DNA of 64,000 bases from Sphaerolaimus hirsutus (Eukaryota; Nematoda; Chromadorea; Monhysterida; Sphaerolaimidae), in NCBI GenBank assembly GCA_964036195.1, contig OZ038460.1:12837504-12901503 (forward strand). The letters are read 5' to 3'. The number at the start of each line of letters is the position of its first letter. Position 1 is the first letter of the stretch. A program made the position numbers and the translations under genes. The notes under the pieces are model-generated. The model did not search any database. It was not told the origin of the DNA and worked only from the letters and a program-made list of their open reading frames with translations. This document shows positions 43,477 to 57,600 of the stretch, in pieces.

Positions 43477-43765
43477 TGTATTTCCTCGAAATACCCCCCT
43501 TGAATTAACTCCCGTCGAAATACCCCCCTTGAATTAACTCCCCTCGAAATACCCCCAGGTGTTTTTGAGCTTGGGAAAAAATAAACCCCCTCGAAATACC
43601 CCCCTGCATCGCAGACACACATATACACTAGTTTGTATAGAGATGTTTACGATGGATTTCAAGAAAATTCCTGACGAAATAAAAAAACCCTCGAATAAGC
43701 CCCCCCCTCGAAATTTCCACTCTGAAAAAATAAACCCCCTTGGGGTATTTCGAGGAAATACGGTA
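43477..43765. mobile_element. GR-family element
   Basis: Left end ACTGTATTTCCTCGAAAT, right end GAGGAAATACGGTATA, C-run blocks in both arms, ~290 bp. Confidence 0.75.
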
Positions 43766-44059
43766 TAACTTACAATGGGGGGATAAATGATTGACTATCA
43801 CGGCAGGTGGTTACTCGCATTTATAACTTATCATAAAGGAACTTGTGTAGTTGAGAAACTCATCCGTAACAAAACAATGCGGGGTTGACATTTTTTTATA
43901 GCTTACTTGCACATGGAGGAACTGGAGGCATGAATTGTGAGGACAGCAAAAAAACGGGAGGTGATCTATGGGTTTCGCCTGTTTCCAAACGCATTTAACA
44001 GAGGTTCTTTGTACGACTATACCACATTCCGGTGACAGTGCACATGTTTTACCCCTGTT

Positions 44060-44233
44060 GAGTCCCCTGGGGCGGTTCCGCGCTCTGTAAAGTGTAAAGT
44101 CGAGTGTAAAATGTCAATTTAAATAAAAAGAAAAGATTTGATTACTGAACATTTTGCATAAAAATTTACAAATTTGTATTACATTTTTACATGACACTTT
44201 ACTTTTCACTTTATGGGGTGAGGGACTGGCATC
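44060..44233 (-). repeat. Hairpin with mixed family A and B tips
   Basis: On the minus strand it starts GATGCCAGTCCCTCACC (one base from GTGCCAG) and ends GAGCGCGGAACCGCCCCAG. One tip is of family A type and the other of family B type, on a TGTAAAGTGTAAAG stem. Intergenic. Confidence 0.6.
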
Positions 44234-45943
44234 CGATCTGACAATGCACACAGCATAGGACCATCCTGTGTGAAGCATGAAAATATGTGATATTTATGGC
44301 TTGAAACACGTTCAGAGAATGTTTCAAGCTTTTCCCCTATAAAAGTGATTTACAAATTGCAGGTTCTTGCAAAATCACGTAGTCATATGCTGCAACAAAA
44401 TCCTAACAAAAGCGATTGAGGCATCTAATTCTAGAAGTCGACAAGTTCACCAAATGCGATTTTGAGTAAATCGCATTTTAAGTTTCAGATCCAATTCCAG
44501 GCCCGTGGTACGTGTCCAATTTGGCTCTCTCATGTTTTCCATTAAGTTTCATATGTTGACAATAAAGTGTCAAATTTTCAGCCCCTAATCTCAACCTATA
44601 TGTGAAAAATGGGGTGTCCATAAAATTCCATTTGGTTAGAGCAAAACTGTTTCGGGGAGGGAAATCGACTGTTTGCCTTCTTGCACGCGAGAACATTTTT
44701 GTTCCCGGGGAAGCCGAGGCTGCCTTATGGGTAAATTATGGACTTGTCGCCTTTTAGAAATCGATGTCCACAGTGGACTTATCACATTTCTTGCGTTTTT
44801 CCCATAAAAAAGGATGCGGAGGATGGACTTGTCGACTTCTTGCCCAAATTTTTTGCATTTTTCCCAAAAAATGTCAAATTTGGCACATGCCATATGGGCA
44901 TGTGAGGTCAAAAAATTTATGGAAAATGATGAAAAATGTGCAGACGTGGCCCCAGATGACGTTTCCGGGCCTAACTCTAAATTTTCATATTTTGGACTTT
45001 TAGAATTGGACGCCTCAATTTTTATTTTGAAATTGAGTATCACAGCATTCATAACTCACACATTGCCCAAGTCAATGGATGGGACGTGCTATCAACTTGG
45101 CTGCCATCCTGCGATATTCAAAAGGTCGCAACTGCAAAGGGGGAATTTACCTAGTGTATGTAATGCAGCCGCTCAACACTGTGCACTGTCACGTCAATCA
45201 CATCAGAGATATTATACACAATATAAATATTTCTATGTAAAAATGGAGAACATTCAAAATTTGTCCAAAAGTCAAAATTGAAATAAATACACAGGTAAAT
45301 AAATAATTAATAAAAAATACATACACAGTAGAATACGAAAAAATACATCGAGCGTTAAATGAACCCGCTATGGCTAAAACCTTCCTACCGGCGAGACTGG
45401 CTAAACTTTAGTCAAAAGGTTCGCGGCGGTCGCTCCGCAAGTGCACACGCAAAGCCGGGGATTGAACGTATTTAGACTTGGCAGCCGGCCAAAACAGCTA
45501 TTTGAATACACCCATTTGGACGCATACATCACAGTGGGCCGCCATTAGTGACCATTTCCGCTCGTATAATCGCATTCTGCGGTCAATATCGGTGACGCGG
45601 ACTGAAATCCTGTATATTTTACTCTCATTCTTACAATATCCTATTGTATCCTACCGTACCCAATACAAAATTGGACATGGGCCAACTCTAAATACGTTCA
45701 ATGATCCCGCAAAGCGATGGCATGTCGTAACCGTAGTTTTAGAAATTGTAGAAAGTAGGGCGGAGCGACAGCCGAGAGCCAAAGCTAACATTGTTGCCCG
45801 CTTCCGCAAAGAAAATTCACCGAGAAAGGTCACAGTGTATACATGTATAGCGTATTATGAAAAAACGTGTATAAAAACATGATGGCAGTTGTCTACCGAA
45901 CCGCGCATAATGGACTCCGGGGCACTCAAGAGTACTAGTGTAT
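44234..45943. other. Unassigned intergenic DNA
   Basis: No recognised exon. The 134-codon frame at 45478-45882 and the 155-codon frame at 44814-45281 have no family resemblance and no splice or codon-use support. Confidence 0.4.
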
Positions 45944-46250
45944 ACCGTATATACTCGAATAATTCCCCCGCCTTGAATAACCCCCCGCTCTTAGACGAGT
46001 GAGGCAAAAATAATTCCCCCCTCGAATAACCCCCCTCCTTAAGGCATATGATAAAGTTTTGCATCCTATTTGAACAAAAATTGCACGTTATTTAGTAAAT
46101 AAAGCATATTTCATGAAATCAGTTAATATAAACCTGCTTAAATTTTTGATGAAAAAATAATTCCCCCTTGAATAATTCCCCCTCGAATAGCCCCCCCTCA
46201 AAAAAAGTCTGACGAAAAAATAATTCCCCGGGGGGATTATTCGAGTATAT
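45944..46250. mobile_element. GR-family element (TTCCCCC type)
   Basis: Left end ACCGTATATACTCGAATAAT, right end ATTATTCGAGTATATG, with AATTCCCCCCTCGAATAAC blocks. Confidence 0.7.
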
Positions 46251-46952
46251 GTATAATAACATCTAAATTCATGCGGATTTTCTCTCCAGATAGAATTTAT
46301 CGTGAGGAACAGCATAAACAAGATAAAATAGTTCGAAGAAGAACGATTTTAATTCTTATTCAAAACAACAATGGAGAATTAATTAGCTTTAGCCTGGATG
46401 AAGGACGAAACCCACCTCGTTCTGTTCAAAATTGCAAAATGGGTTAGAGGGCAGCTTGCATGCATTTAGTGTCAAAATTTGAACGTGTGGTGGAGTAGAC
46501 TACACATTTGTACTTGGTCTGCTATAGAATAGGCGGACATTAAATTTTTCAGCTAATGAATAGACCATTTTTGAAAAGATGCCAGAAAATGTTTGAATTT
46601 TGCACTCCGAATGTTTTCAGTTGAAATCTGATGGGGTCAAAAACGGATCATCATCGGACAAGATTCCTCTAGGCTGAAAAATCATTGTGCCAATCCAATT
46701 CCCCAACAGAACAAGCACTATGGAACACATTAACAAAAAAATGTCGACCAGCATTCAGCGCTAACGATAATGCGGTTTTGCAAGCCTAAACAGATTCTCA
46801 TAGACACTGGTTTGACAAAATGGACATTCCATTTTTGTCGTCGCTAAACCAATTTTTTATGCACACATCGTGTCCAGTTGAAAACTGTTAGGTTTTATTG
46901 CAATTTAAGTGACGTTTTATTAGTTGGAACGCCTGTGCATAAAATCTCATTG

Positions 46953-47142
46953 GGCCCACACACGCTAGTTGTCAATGTCAACTCAATAATACAACAAAAT
47001 ATCATCACACTAAACAAAAACAAATGAAAATTAAGTGTTATGATGTAAAATTAACTATGCTCAATCAGATAGGAAAGTTTGAATAACATAATTCACTAAA
47101 ATATAGTTGACACGAATTCAGTTGACATTCAGCGTGTGTGGC
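46953..47142. mobile_element. Inverted-repeat element with CCACACACGCT ends
   Basis: Left CCCACACACGCTAGTTGTCA, right inverse GTTGACATTCAGCGTGTGTGG. A relative is at 49077-49302. Confidence 0.65.
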
Positions 47143-47216
47143 GCCATTATGCCGCGACAGAAAGCTGCTGAATTGTATGATATATTTAGACACAAAACAA
47201 AGACAAAAGTTAGGAC

Positions 47217-48025
47217 CAGAGTTGCGAAAGCGTATTTACGCTTACCCGAAATACCCGGGTAAATGGGTATTTATACTTACGCTTACGCTTACGCTTTCAT
47301 AAAATACCCGTACGCTTTTTTACGCTTTCCCGGCCAAAATACCCGGGTACTAAAAGCGTAAAAAAGCTTTTCACACGGTTCAGTTTTACACTTTTGAAAA
47401 AGCATAAAACCACAAAAAAGAGTGAACGAAACTGCGTAACAAAAAAATTACTGCGTGCGTGCAGTGATGCTGGAAATAGTGGCATATTTACAAATTGTGT
47501 CGCAGTATGAATGTCTTGCTAATACTGTGTCGTCCAGCAAAATCGTGGCTTCAGATAATAAATTTTGGGCTGAAAATGAATTCCGACGACGATGTTGTCG
47601 CCGTCGACAGCAGTAACTCCAAGTTGAAAGATACAAATATGACTTACCGTGTTTCTTCTAATAGAACGGCAGCCTCCAATAGAACGGCACCTCCCATAGA
47701 ACGGCAGGCAAATAAAGTTGACAAAAAAATTGAACGGTGCTCTTCTATTAGAAGAAATACGGTAAGTGTCGCTGCCGATGAATTGCCAAACAACATATGA
47801 GGGCAGACTACTACGTGGACATCCGAAAAATGCCGCTGAGAGCTTGATTTGGAAAGAATTCACTGAGAAAACCTCTTAAAATTTTTTTACGCTTACGCTT
47901 TTATTTACGCTTTCCCAGGTATTTTAAAAATACCTTACGCTTTCAGTATCCATACTGAAAATTTGGAAAGTGTATTTACGCTTACGCTTACGCTTTCCAA
48001 AAATACCGGTATTTTAACAACTCTG
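47217..48025. mobile_element. hAT-like element with amplified TTACGCTTACGC motif
   Basis: Tips CAGAGTTGCGAAAGCG and TTTTAACAACTCTG, perfect 8-bp duplication GTTAGGAC (47209-47216 and 48026-48033). Ends are TTACGCTTACGCTT repeats. A small inverted repeat built on AATAGAACGGCA is nested at about 47645-47766. Confidence 0.9.
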
Positions 48026-48379
48026 GTTAGGACGCATACCTGAATACCTAAAGACAAAACAGCGCTGAATGCCGACAATGACAAGTTTTCTGGCGGTGCT
48101 GCATGGTAAATGGATGAAGCGACAACAAAGTGCTACTACGCATGGTGGACAGCGCACGACAGGGGCGCAGAAGACACAAAAAGTCACAACGAAAGAGAGT
48201 AGGAGGCAGTGATTGAATGAACGGATGGGTGCCCGACGACGGGGCCGACTCGGTGCCAAACTCACACTCTGTCAATTACTCTGAAGAGCGACAAATTCCA
48301 GTTGAAATTTCAAATTCCATACAAACAACTGTGCAAAAGCCTCGAATCTAGACCAGAAAAAGACTTGAAAGGTGTCATG

Positions 48380-48485
48380 TGTATCCAAATCTTATTCTAT
48401 ACCACCCAACTCTTATGCTCTTGTAACCAAAATGTAAGATTTGGATATTATAGAATAAGATTTGGATACACATGGCACTTTACAG
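48380..48485. repeat. Hairpin based on TATCCAAATCTTATTCTAT
   Basis: GTGTATCCAAATCTTATTCT pairs with AGAATAAGATTTGGATACAC. The same motif occurs at 4015-4112. It lies in the presumed 3' flank of ataxin-1. Confidence 0.6.
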
Positions 48486-48633
48486 GGTTTTTAAATGAGG
48501 CATGACATTTTACAGAGTTTTTTACGGACTGACCTAGTTGAATTGTAAATTTGAAATTTCCTCTGATAAGTTTAATTCGTCGGGGCACTTGACCGGATGT
48601 GGGGTTAGCCCCAGACGGCCCTGGGCGCGTGCG

Positions 48634-51600
48634 TCATCTGGAGGCGCGCCGTTGCCGCTTGCTACCGTCGCCGGTGCCGTTGCCGTCGTCGTCGCTGTTG
48701 GCCGTGCCGTGCGACGAACTGCGCTCGCCGCTGCCGGCCGACGACGACGAGTCGACGCCGGGGCCGCCGACGCCGGTGGGCCGGCGCTTGGCCGCGCTCG
48801 CGACGGCCGCCGGCTGACTGCTCGACGTGTCGCTCGGCGGCTCCGCCTTGGCCGCGGTGCCGGTGCGTTGTTGCGCTTGGCGCGGCTGCGGACCCCCAGC
48901 TAGTTGCTGCTGCTGGTGCACGTGCGCTGCGGTGGCCACTACGGCGCGAGGCTCGGTGCTCACATCCAGCATCGACGGCCGGCTGGTGCCCGCTGCGATA
49001 CGACTCGATGATGCGCTCGCAGGTGAAGCCGCCAATCGCTTTGGCTCAGTCTGCAAACGCTTTTGCGTGCATGATGGGCCTACACACACTAATTGACATC
49101 AAAATTTGTGTCAACTAAATTAAACAAAATTTTGGTTAATCATGTGATTTCAACTTTCCTATGTAAAAGAGGGTAGTTAATTTTATATCGTTACACTCAA
49201 TTTTCATTGTTTCTGTTAAGTGTGATGGTCTTAAAAATTTATTTGTGTTTTTAGTTGACATTCACTTGACTCGAATTTGCGATGTCAACTAGTGTGTGTG
49301 GCCTCAATGCAACCACCATTTTGTCGCCACCATTTCCCTATTATCGTTCACAACTTCAAAAATTACTGAACCTGAAAACCATGTGTGACTGACATGTTCC
49401 TGCTGTGAAGGCAACTGCCGTTGTTGGTGCGGTTGCTGAGAGGATTCACGTGACGCATTCGCTGCTGGGCGTAATCCGGTACTACTGCTGGCCGCCACTG
49501 GACAAAGCAAAATACGTATTAAAGTCAGTAACACGCATGACAAAGAACCATAGTTGTTAAAACGTATTTACTTTTACTCGATAAATACGTATACTCGGCG
49601 GACCGCACGCTATGCATTTTTCTGAAGGAAACACTCCATCATGACGTCATCATTTATAAAATAAAAATAACGTAAGGAAAAAAAAAAAAAAACATGACCG
49701 GAAAAACACTCCTGGTTTGTACGCGACTCCGCCTTTTTCTTTTTTTAAAATATTTTTCTTTTTGTGAAAGTGCATACATAAGTATCCAGCTCGCGTGTTA
49801 TCGACCAAGACATGAATAATTTTGGGCGCATACTTTGCGGTCCGTTTTGTATACAGAGTAAATACATTTATGTTTCCTTTAAAAAAGTTGCTGTACTCGC
49901 TTTTACATCGAAAGTACTCGAGTACAGAAAACGTATTTCTGATAGGCACTTATATAGGTAGGTTTTTTCAAGGCATGGAATGGAGAAAAAGTGAAAAAAG
50001 CTAAAAATACCTAGATAAAAATACGTATACTCGGCAGACAGCACACTTAGTATGAAAACCTACCATAACCCATCTGAATAATGAAACAAAATTTTGACAG
50101 TTTTTCATCATGATATTTAGTTTTTACCAAAGTATAATTAATTACGAAATTTATAACAATATTTTATTCATTAAATTATGGTATGTTTGAATACTAAGTG
50201 TGCTGTCAGCCGAGTATAGCCAAAAGATGGGTATAAACGATCATATAAGCCAAAAATACCGAAAATACGCAAAAATATGAAAATTGGTGATTTTGAGTGG
50301 AAATTGGGGCTAAATTTCTCAAAAATACTCACTTTTACGTTTTCTGAGATAAAAGTATTTCACTCACGTTAACTCATGGTTAAATATTGCAAAAATTCTT
50401 CACGTTTTCTGCACTCGGTGTGTGAGTAAAACAATAAATTCTTTACAATTATGAATACTTTGGAAAAAGTTCAGTACTTTTCACAACTGTGCAAAGAACC
50501 AGGACGTACGAGCAACGATGGGTAAGTTCTCCAAAAAAAAACACTTTCTGTGTTTTGAGTTTTTCAAAAATGAATACCTGTGTTTTGAGTTTTTTTTTGA
50601 AAAAAAACTTGAGTAACTCTGTTTTTATTTCTGTGTTTTTTGTTAAAACTCGAGTTTTTTGAGTTTTTTTCTAAAAAACTCGAGTTTTTGTCAAAAAAAC
50701 TTGAGTTTTTCCCCCAAAAATTCTGATTTACAGCATTTTGATGTGGAAACAGTGGTTTTCTTATAAAATATTGGTTTTGCACATGTTTTAACCCCACATA
50801 ACATATGTGTATTCCTTCAAGTGTCGAAAAAGTCCATAAAAATGTCCTCAATGAGGACATCCACCCACATCGCAACACCAGCATCAACAAAATGCTCACA
50901 AACGACAATTTACGCACTACTCCAAAATTCTTGAATGGATGTGCACTGTATGGAAGACTACGGAATTGATTTGAACTACAACTATATTTAAACATGTCCA
51001 CCAGGAGATGTGCATGCCATCTTTAATTTATTTTTGGTTCCATCATAAAATATGAATACATTATGTACATATTTACATGCTATACATGCATATCTTATCT
51101 TGTTTAGTTTAACTGAATTCATGTGCATTCTGGAAATGTGTTCAACCACTTCACTGAAAAAAACTCAAAAACTCAAAAAACTTTTCTGTGTTTCCGTGTT
51201 TCTGTGTTTCTGTGTTCTCCAAAAAAAACTCATTTGAGTTTTGAGTTTTTCAAAATTTGTGAGTTTCCGTGTTTCTGTGTAAAACAAAAACACAGAAACT
51301 CAATGAGTTTCTGTGTTCAATTTCTGTGTTTTTTCCATCGTTGCGTACGAGTGAGCGCCGCCTGGTGGTGTTGCTCGGCGTGGGGCGTGGGCGCGCGGTG
51401 CGTCAGCGAGATGCACACGTCGCCGACGGACAGCAGCGAGCAGCGCAGGCCGTACTGCCGGTGCGACCGGTCGGGGCTGACCGACGACCAGCCCTGGCCG
51501 ATCACGAAGAAGGGGTGCTCCACGGTGGCCTCCACCGACACCTGTGCGCCCGCCTGTGTGCGTTCGCGGTGCCCTCCCGTGACTCCCCGGGCGTTCTCGC

Positions 51601-54600
51601 CAGTGCGTTCGCGTTGCGATAACCCAGCACTCGGCTCGTGCCGATTCCCAAAGTGGATAAGTGTCAGGCACATGGATAAGTGATGAGTTATCTCAAAAGT
51701 GGCAGTTTAATTCAAGTGATGAGTTAAGTCAAAAGTGGCATTTTAAGTCAAGTGACATGTGAAGTCATTATTACCTGTTAACAAGCAAATATGTAAATCA
51801 AAATACCTGTCACTACTTATGTATAGTCCAGTGACTTGATACTGTTCATGCACAGTGATTCAAGTCTTCATTATGCATGCGACTCCTGCAAATTATAAAA
51901 AATTTAATTGCTGTTCAAATATTTTATGTCAATGTTTTAACAGCAACAATTCTGGTTGAATAGTAGATCACTGAAACCTAGGAACTCGTACATCTGACTC
52001 AACACATTTGAGTTTACCAGAATGACGAGTCTGTCAACTACTGTTGACAGCGACCAGAAACGTTCATTCTGGTAAACTCAAATGTGTTCAAGACAGATTT
52101 ATGAGTTTCCCAAACTTTGATGGAGTACTCAGTAGTGTGTGTGGCATATAATAGTTTATATACTCCAGTGACTTTACACCTGGAAGCGCGCCAACGATAG
52201 TTCACGCATGCGATTTTCACAAAACGATGAAAATTCCATTGCTGTTATAACGTTTTACGTTAACGTATTCACAACAATATTTTTTCTTATTTTAACGGAA
52301 ACCGGATGCTTTAATTATCATTGATGTGAGACATAAATAACTTCGCGTACATAATGTCGTGTCACGAAGTGTGAGAATCACACGCGTGAATTTTGGCACG
52401 CTTCTAACATCAATACATTAAGAATGGGGCATGCACAGCATCAAGTCACCGGTACAAATACATACCTAGTTTCATTACTTTACCTATTACTTTCTCACCA
52501 CATAGAACTTGACATAATACTTATGTTACCTGGTTACTTGTCACTTGTGGAATTGACAACAAGTCGACTATGTGGTTTATTTTATCAGAATGGCAAACTA
52601 TTCTTTACCTACTTCGCATTTTCAAGCCTTATTCTCACACAAAGCATGTGGTGCCAAGTGTAACTAGGTAGGCAATGTAATAATGACATTCTTGATTACA
52701 TTCAACTTTTATGTTTTTTCAAGTCTAGTTCCATCTTATTTTCAAGTTTACTTTGATATTTTATAATACTCACTTATTTTTCGCAAGTCTCCCATGTTTA
52801 CATCATAGCGAATGACCGATTGTTGGAGTGTGGCCCACCAGGGACGTAGCCAGGATTTTTGAGCGGGGGGCGGATTGTATACGGAGCCCGGCGAACGGGG
52901 GGGGGGCGGCGCCCCCACCTTAAAATTTTGCCCCTGTGGTAAAGGAATGGCGCCATGGCGCTGGCGCCATTCGCAGGCGCGACGCCATGGCGCCACTGGC
53001 GTTGGCATTGGCGCCAAAGCAGATGTATATGTCTATCTCACAGGCATATACAGTGACATGGACAGGAATTTAGGTTTTTCACTGGCTTTGAGGCCGTGGA
53101 GACTGGTCAGCCGAAAATCTATTGCGTGACGGAAAAATGTCCGACCCGGGAAGGGGGGGGGGCGGCCGCCCCCCCCCCCCCTGGCTAAGTCGTTGTGGCC
53201 CACTACAAGTTTTGGGAGTCTAAAAAGTGCTCACTTATACCAATTACCGTATTACCTCGAAATATCGAAATTACCCCCATGGGGGTTTATTATTTTGCCA
53301 GCAAAATTTGAGGGGGGGGGGGGTTAATTCGAGGGGGAGGGGTTATTCAAGGTTTTTTTTTATATATTATTTCGTCAGAAATTTTCGTGAAATTCATAGT
53401 AGAGAATACGCTTTTTCACACACAAAAATGGTAAAAAACGCGAGAAAATAGGTTGTATTGGGGCTATAGATGTACATCTGTATAGTCGGCAGACATGATA
53501 CTATACAATGAGTCGCATGATGTCATATCATGCACGCTGTATCCAACCCGTAGAACTCTGTTTTGGTGACTCATGCTTACGCATATACGGAATGAAACTA
53601 TTCAATTGTGCCCACACAATTGAAACCCCCGTCAAAGTGTAGTTGAGTTTTTTGGCATGATGCCATCCAAGCGTCGTCTGGATCTGAATAAATACAAAGC
53701 GGGAACGTTTTCTGAATTCAAAATTTTGAACGTAACAAGTTTTCGTCAAAATGAATCGATAGCGTGTAACTTTTCTAAATATGAATTAGATTAAACGTAG
53801 GTAAACGTATAATCAAAAATTTGCAGCACCTATCGGCACAAAAATCGGAGTAAACGAGTGCGTAAAGAACAGCACATTTTTATTTTCCTTCTTACTATCT
53901 TTATATTTTCTTTTTTACTAAATTCCTTTCTCGTTCGCTCTACAAGAACAAAATATAACTTTCCAATTTTGTAGAATGATATGTCTGTCGACTATACATA
54001 TTGACATATTCACGACCCACTGTGCACCGTTTTTATACCGTATTTAAGATGTAGCGCACTTCACTGTTCAGTAAGATGTTGAATTTCATTGACGCTTAGC
54101 GAAGGGAAACATAAGTGGACCAAACCTGTATAATATCATGTCTGCCGACTATACACAAATGAGCGTATAAGTGTATCTCCAATGCAAATTAGTAGTGATA
54201 AGTACATTATGTACATTGCATACATGATGTACATCATTCTGGAGGGGGGTATTTCGAGGGGGGGGTTATTGTTTCCCCAGCCCATTTTGAGGGGGGGGGG
54301 GTTAATTCGAGGGGGGGGGGGTTAATTCAAGGGGGGATAATTCGAGGTAATACGGTATTAGCGATTTCGTATCTTTCGCCTAGGTTTATCATTCATCGGG
54401 CATGCTGCGGACCTGCGGGCAGGTCCGCAGTGCCGCAACAATGTGAAGAAATTTTTCCCAATCCGAACGCGTGTACGATTCAAAATAAAATTATTGGATG
54501 CACGTCGGGTTCGCTGTTCGCACGGGCGCGCACTGGGCGAGAACGATCGCAAACGCAGAAACGGCACCCACCTGCACCTTGTTCTCTCCGACAGAGAAGC

Positions 54601-57600
54601 ACAGAATGCACACGTCGTCGGTTTTGCGCTCGATGCGCACCACGGTGCTCGAGTCCATCTTGAGGCTGGTGCTCAAGTGCGCGCTGCGGATGAAGTCCTC
54701 CGTGCTGAGGTCTTCGACGCGCTTCGTGTCGCCGCCCGCCAGTTGGATCCACGTGCCGCAGGTGAAGTGCGACGGGTAGTACGGGCCGGCGGCCGACGAC
54801 GACGCCTGGCTGGCCGCCGCGGCCGCAGCCGCCGCCCGCGCCACTGCACAAGGGAGCGTATTTATGCATCGGTGCCAAGACAAACACCACATGGTAAACA
54901 AAAGTTCGCTAAATTCTACTACAAAAACCCCGCTTGATATATCGAAATTACATTTCTAACTTTCAGTGAACCAAACTGTGCATCCGGAAATAATAAAATA
55001 AAAATGTCGTCCCCGGCAGCAGACGCAGATAATGATACCCCCTCCAAAATTTTCAACAAATTCGAACCCTTTTAAATTTTTCCGAGGACAAAAATAAAAA
55101 AGTCGAAACACAAAAACACTTTCAACACCAATCCTAACACAATGGCGTCAACTCATATTTCGGCTTCACGTGTCGCTGAGCGATCTCCAAATGCACATGC
55201 GGCATTGTCAAAAATACACTGCGACACCTGAAGCCGAAATCTGAGCTAACACAAATGTGTCAACGACTGTGCGGGCCGCCAATGTTCAGTGGCAGTTCTC
55301 ACGAGCGACCGAGCAACTCACATGCTGAAGCAGGCACGAGCGGCCGGATGCCCATGGCGGGGGCGGTCAACGAGCTGACCGACGTGTGCCGGCTGTGCGC
55401 CAGCTGGTGGCGGGCCAGCGCTGATGGCGACGAGTGCGTGGACGCGTGGTGCGACGTGCTCGGCCCCTCTGTGGACGGCGACCGGCGCAGGCCTAGGTTT
55501 GCCGCTGCAGCTGCTGCTGCAGCCGCGGCCAAGGGCCCGCTGCCGCCGACTCCCGTACGGCCTGCGTGACGCGGTTTGAAGAAATGGTAACCTTTCAGCG
55601 GAAGATAACATCACGTCAATCAAGGATGTCTTGCTGATTTTTTTCATGTTTTTTTTTATATGTGTATAATGGGTGGTGAAGAAACACGTAAATTGCCCAA
55701 TATACATAAGTGACGAGTAATTTCTAAAATTCTACAAGACCAAATACTGCATTTGCTGGAAATTGTATTAAGTTCAATGTACCTATTTATGTAAAGTCAT
55801 ATTTTAAAACACTTGAGAAACGGTGGGACAAAACATAACCTTAAAAATAATATATGCTTTTGCAGCTCAACAGGCAAACTTGAGGTTCAAGGGGAAAATG
55901 CCAATTATGCTTTGAAAATGCTTTGAAGTGACTGACCTCTCCTCAGAGTCTTTGTCCATTATTGCAACTTCATATAATAAAAGTGGTAATTTTGGCCATG
56001 CAAATGATGAACTTGACATTGAAAAACAAGCTTACCATATTTTTGATGAGCGAAAACTGAAACTTATATTACTGGTGTGAAAATGAGTGATTTTGAGCAA
56101 AAATTTGGTCAAAATTTTACAAAAGTTGCTCCAGATAGCTAAATAGCTTGGCGGTTGCGGGGAGGGGTAGTGACCACAATTTTTGCCTCAAGGATAGATA
56201 CCTAGATAGCTGGGTGGCCTCTGGGATAGACAGATAGCTAAGCGATTTTTTTTTGGGGGGGGGGGTACCCCTCCAACCCCCATTGGAGATCCCTGTGGAG
56301 ATAACCATCGTTCCTAAATGTTCCAAAGGTGTTATGTAACACCAAAAAGGTGTAAGTTATAACAATTCGGAAAATATGGAAAAAGTGCGGGACCAATTTT
56401 ATTGTAGATACAGTTTCCGTGCGTAACTCAATTTTCTGAATTTTGGAGTTGTCCACTTTCAGAAGGGACTGTACTCAAAGCGACATCAACTCTGAAAAAA
56501 TTTACATCCCTTATTTGGGCTTCTAAAAAGTGATGTAAATATTAGAGCTTGGTATCAACATCGCTAGGTTCACTGAAATCTCCTCGATGAATATTTATTA
56601 CATTTGATGACGTAGGGGCCAATTACGCAATTGGACGAGTGACAAGCAAAATGGTAAGTGAAATTATAGCGGTAAGTCAAGTGAAAGTAAACACATAAGT
56701 GACAAGTGGTTTTGTTGCATTCGCAGGGGATGGTCCGGCCGTAAAGTAAACCCGGCCGTAAAGTAGATGGTGCTACTTTAGGCCGGGCATCATTACGGCA
56801 GAGTTGTTTAAAGTACTGAACTTTTTTCAAAGTAAACGTAAACGTCAAGTATTTTATTTTTAGTCACACCTGAATACAGAAAACGTAAAGTAAAATTTTT
56901 TTCTACTTTTACGCTGTGTAAAAAGTGAGTAAATGTAAATATCTGTAAATACTCGTTTTCTGTACTCGCGTACTTTCAAAAAGTACGCGAGTAACTGAGT
57001 ACCGGTATTTTTTCGGGAGGAAACGTAAACGTATTTACGCAGCACTCGAGTATAAGTATTTATCGAGTAAACGTAAATACGTCTGTACAACTATGCGCTA
57101 CGGCCGGATTTACTTTACGGCCGGGTTTACTTTACGGCCGAGTTCTCGCCGCATTCGCAGCCGTCGCGGTGCAATTTTTCACCTGTTTTCATGCAGCGGC
57201 GTGGCGGTAATGCAGTAATGAATTACTGAGTAAGTAATGAAGCGGTACGTGTCTGAATTAGGCGACGCGACACTGCAATACCGCTGCGGCGCATGTTCCC
57301 GGGTTCGTATAAAAGTGGTGACGGTTTTTTGAGGCGTTCAGTCGCACTGAGCCCTCTTTTTGTTGTTCGGATTTTATTTGCTCCATTTCATCCATGAACA
57401 CCCATTTGCATCGTCGTCACGAATGTGGATTGATTCATTTTCCGACAAAGTGTCGCATGGCGACGGTGCACAGAAAGGAAATAACATTTAAGACAAACGC
57501 ACCGCTTTTCATTAACTCGGTACCTCACGTACGGCCAGTGTCCACATAAGAGTACACTGTTAGTGCTCTGTCTAAAGTGGTCTAGTGGCACTGGGGGTAG

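Noticed and set aside
45478..45882. 134-codon frame on the plus strand
   Set aside because: No recognisable motif, no matching neighbouring exon and AT-rich codon use unlike the real exons here.
47217..48025. Telomere-like TTACGC repeats
   Set aside because: The repeats occur in both orientations inside an element with hAT tips and a perfect 8-bp duplication, so they are transposon sub-ends.
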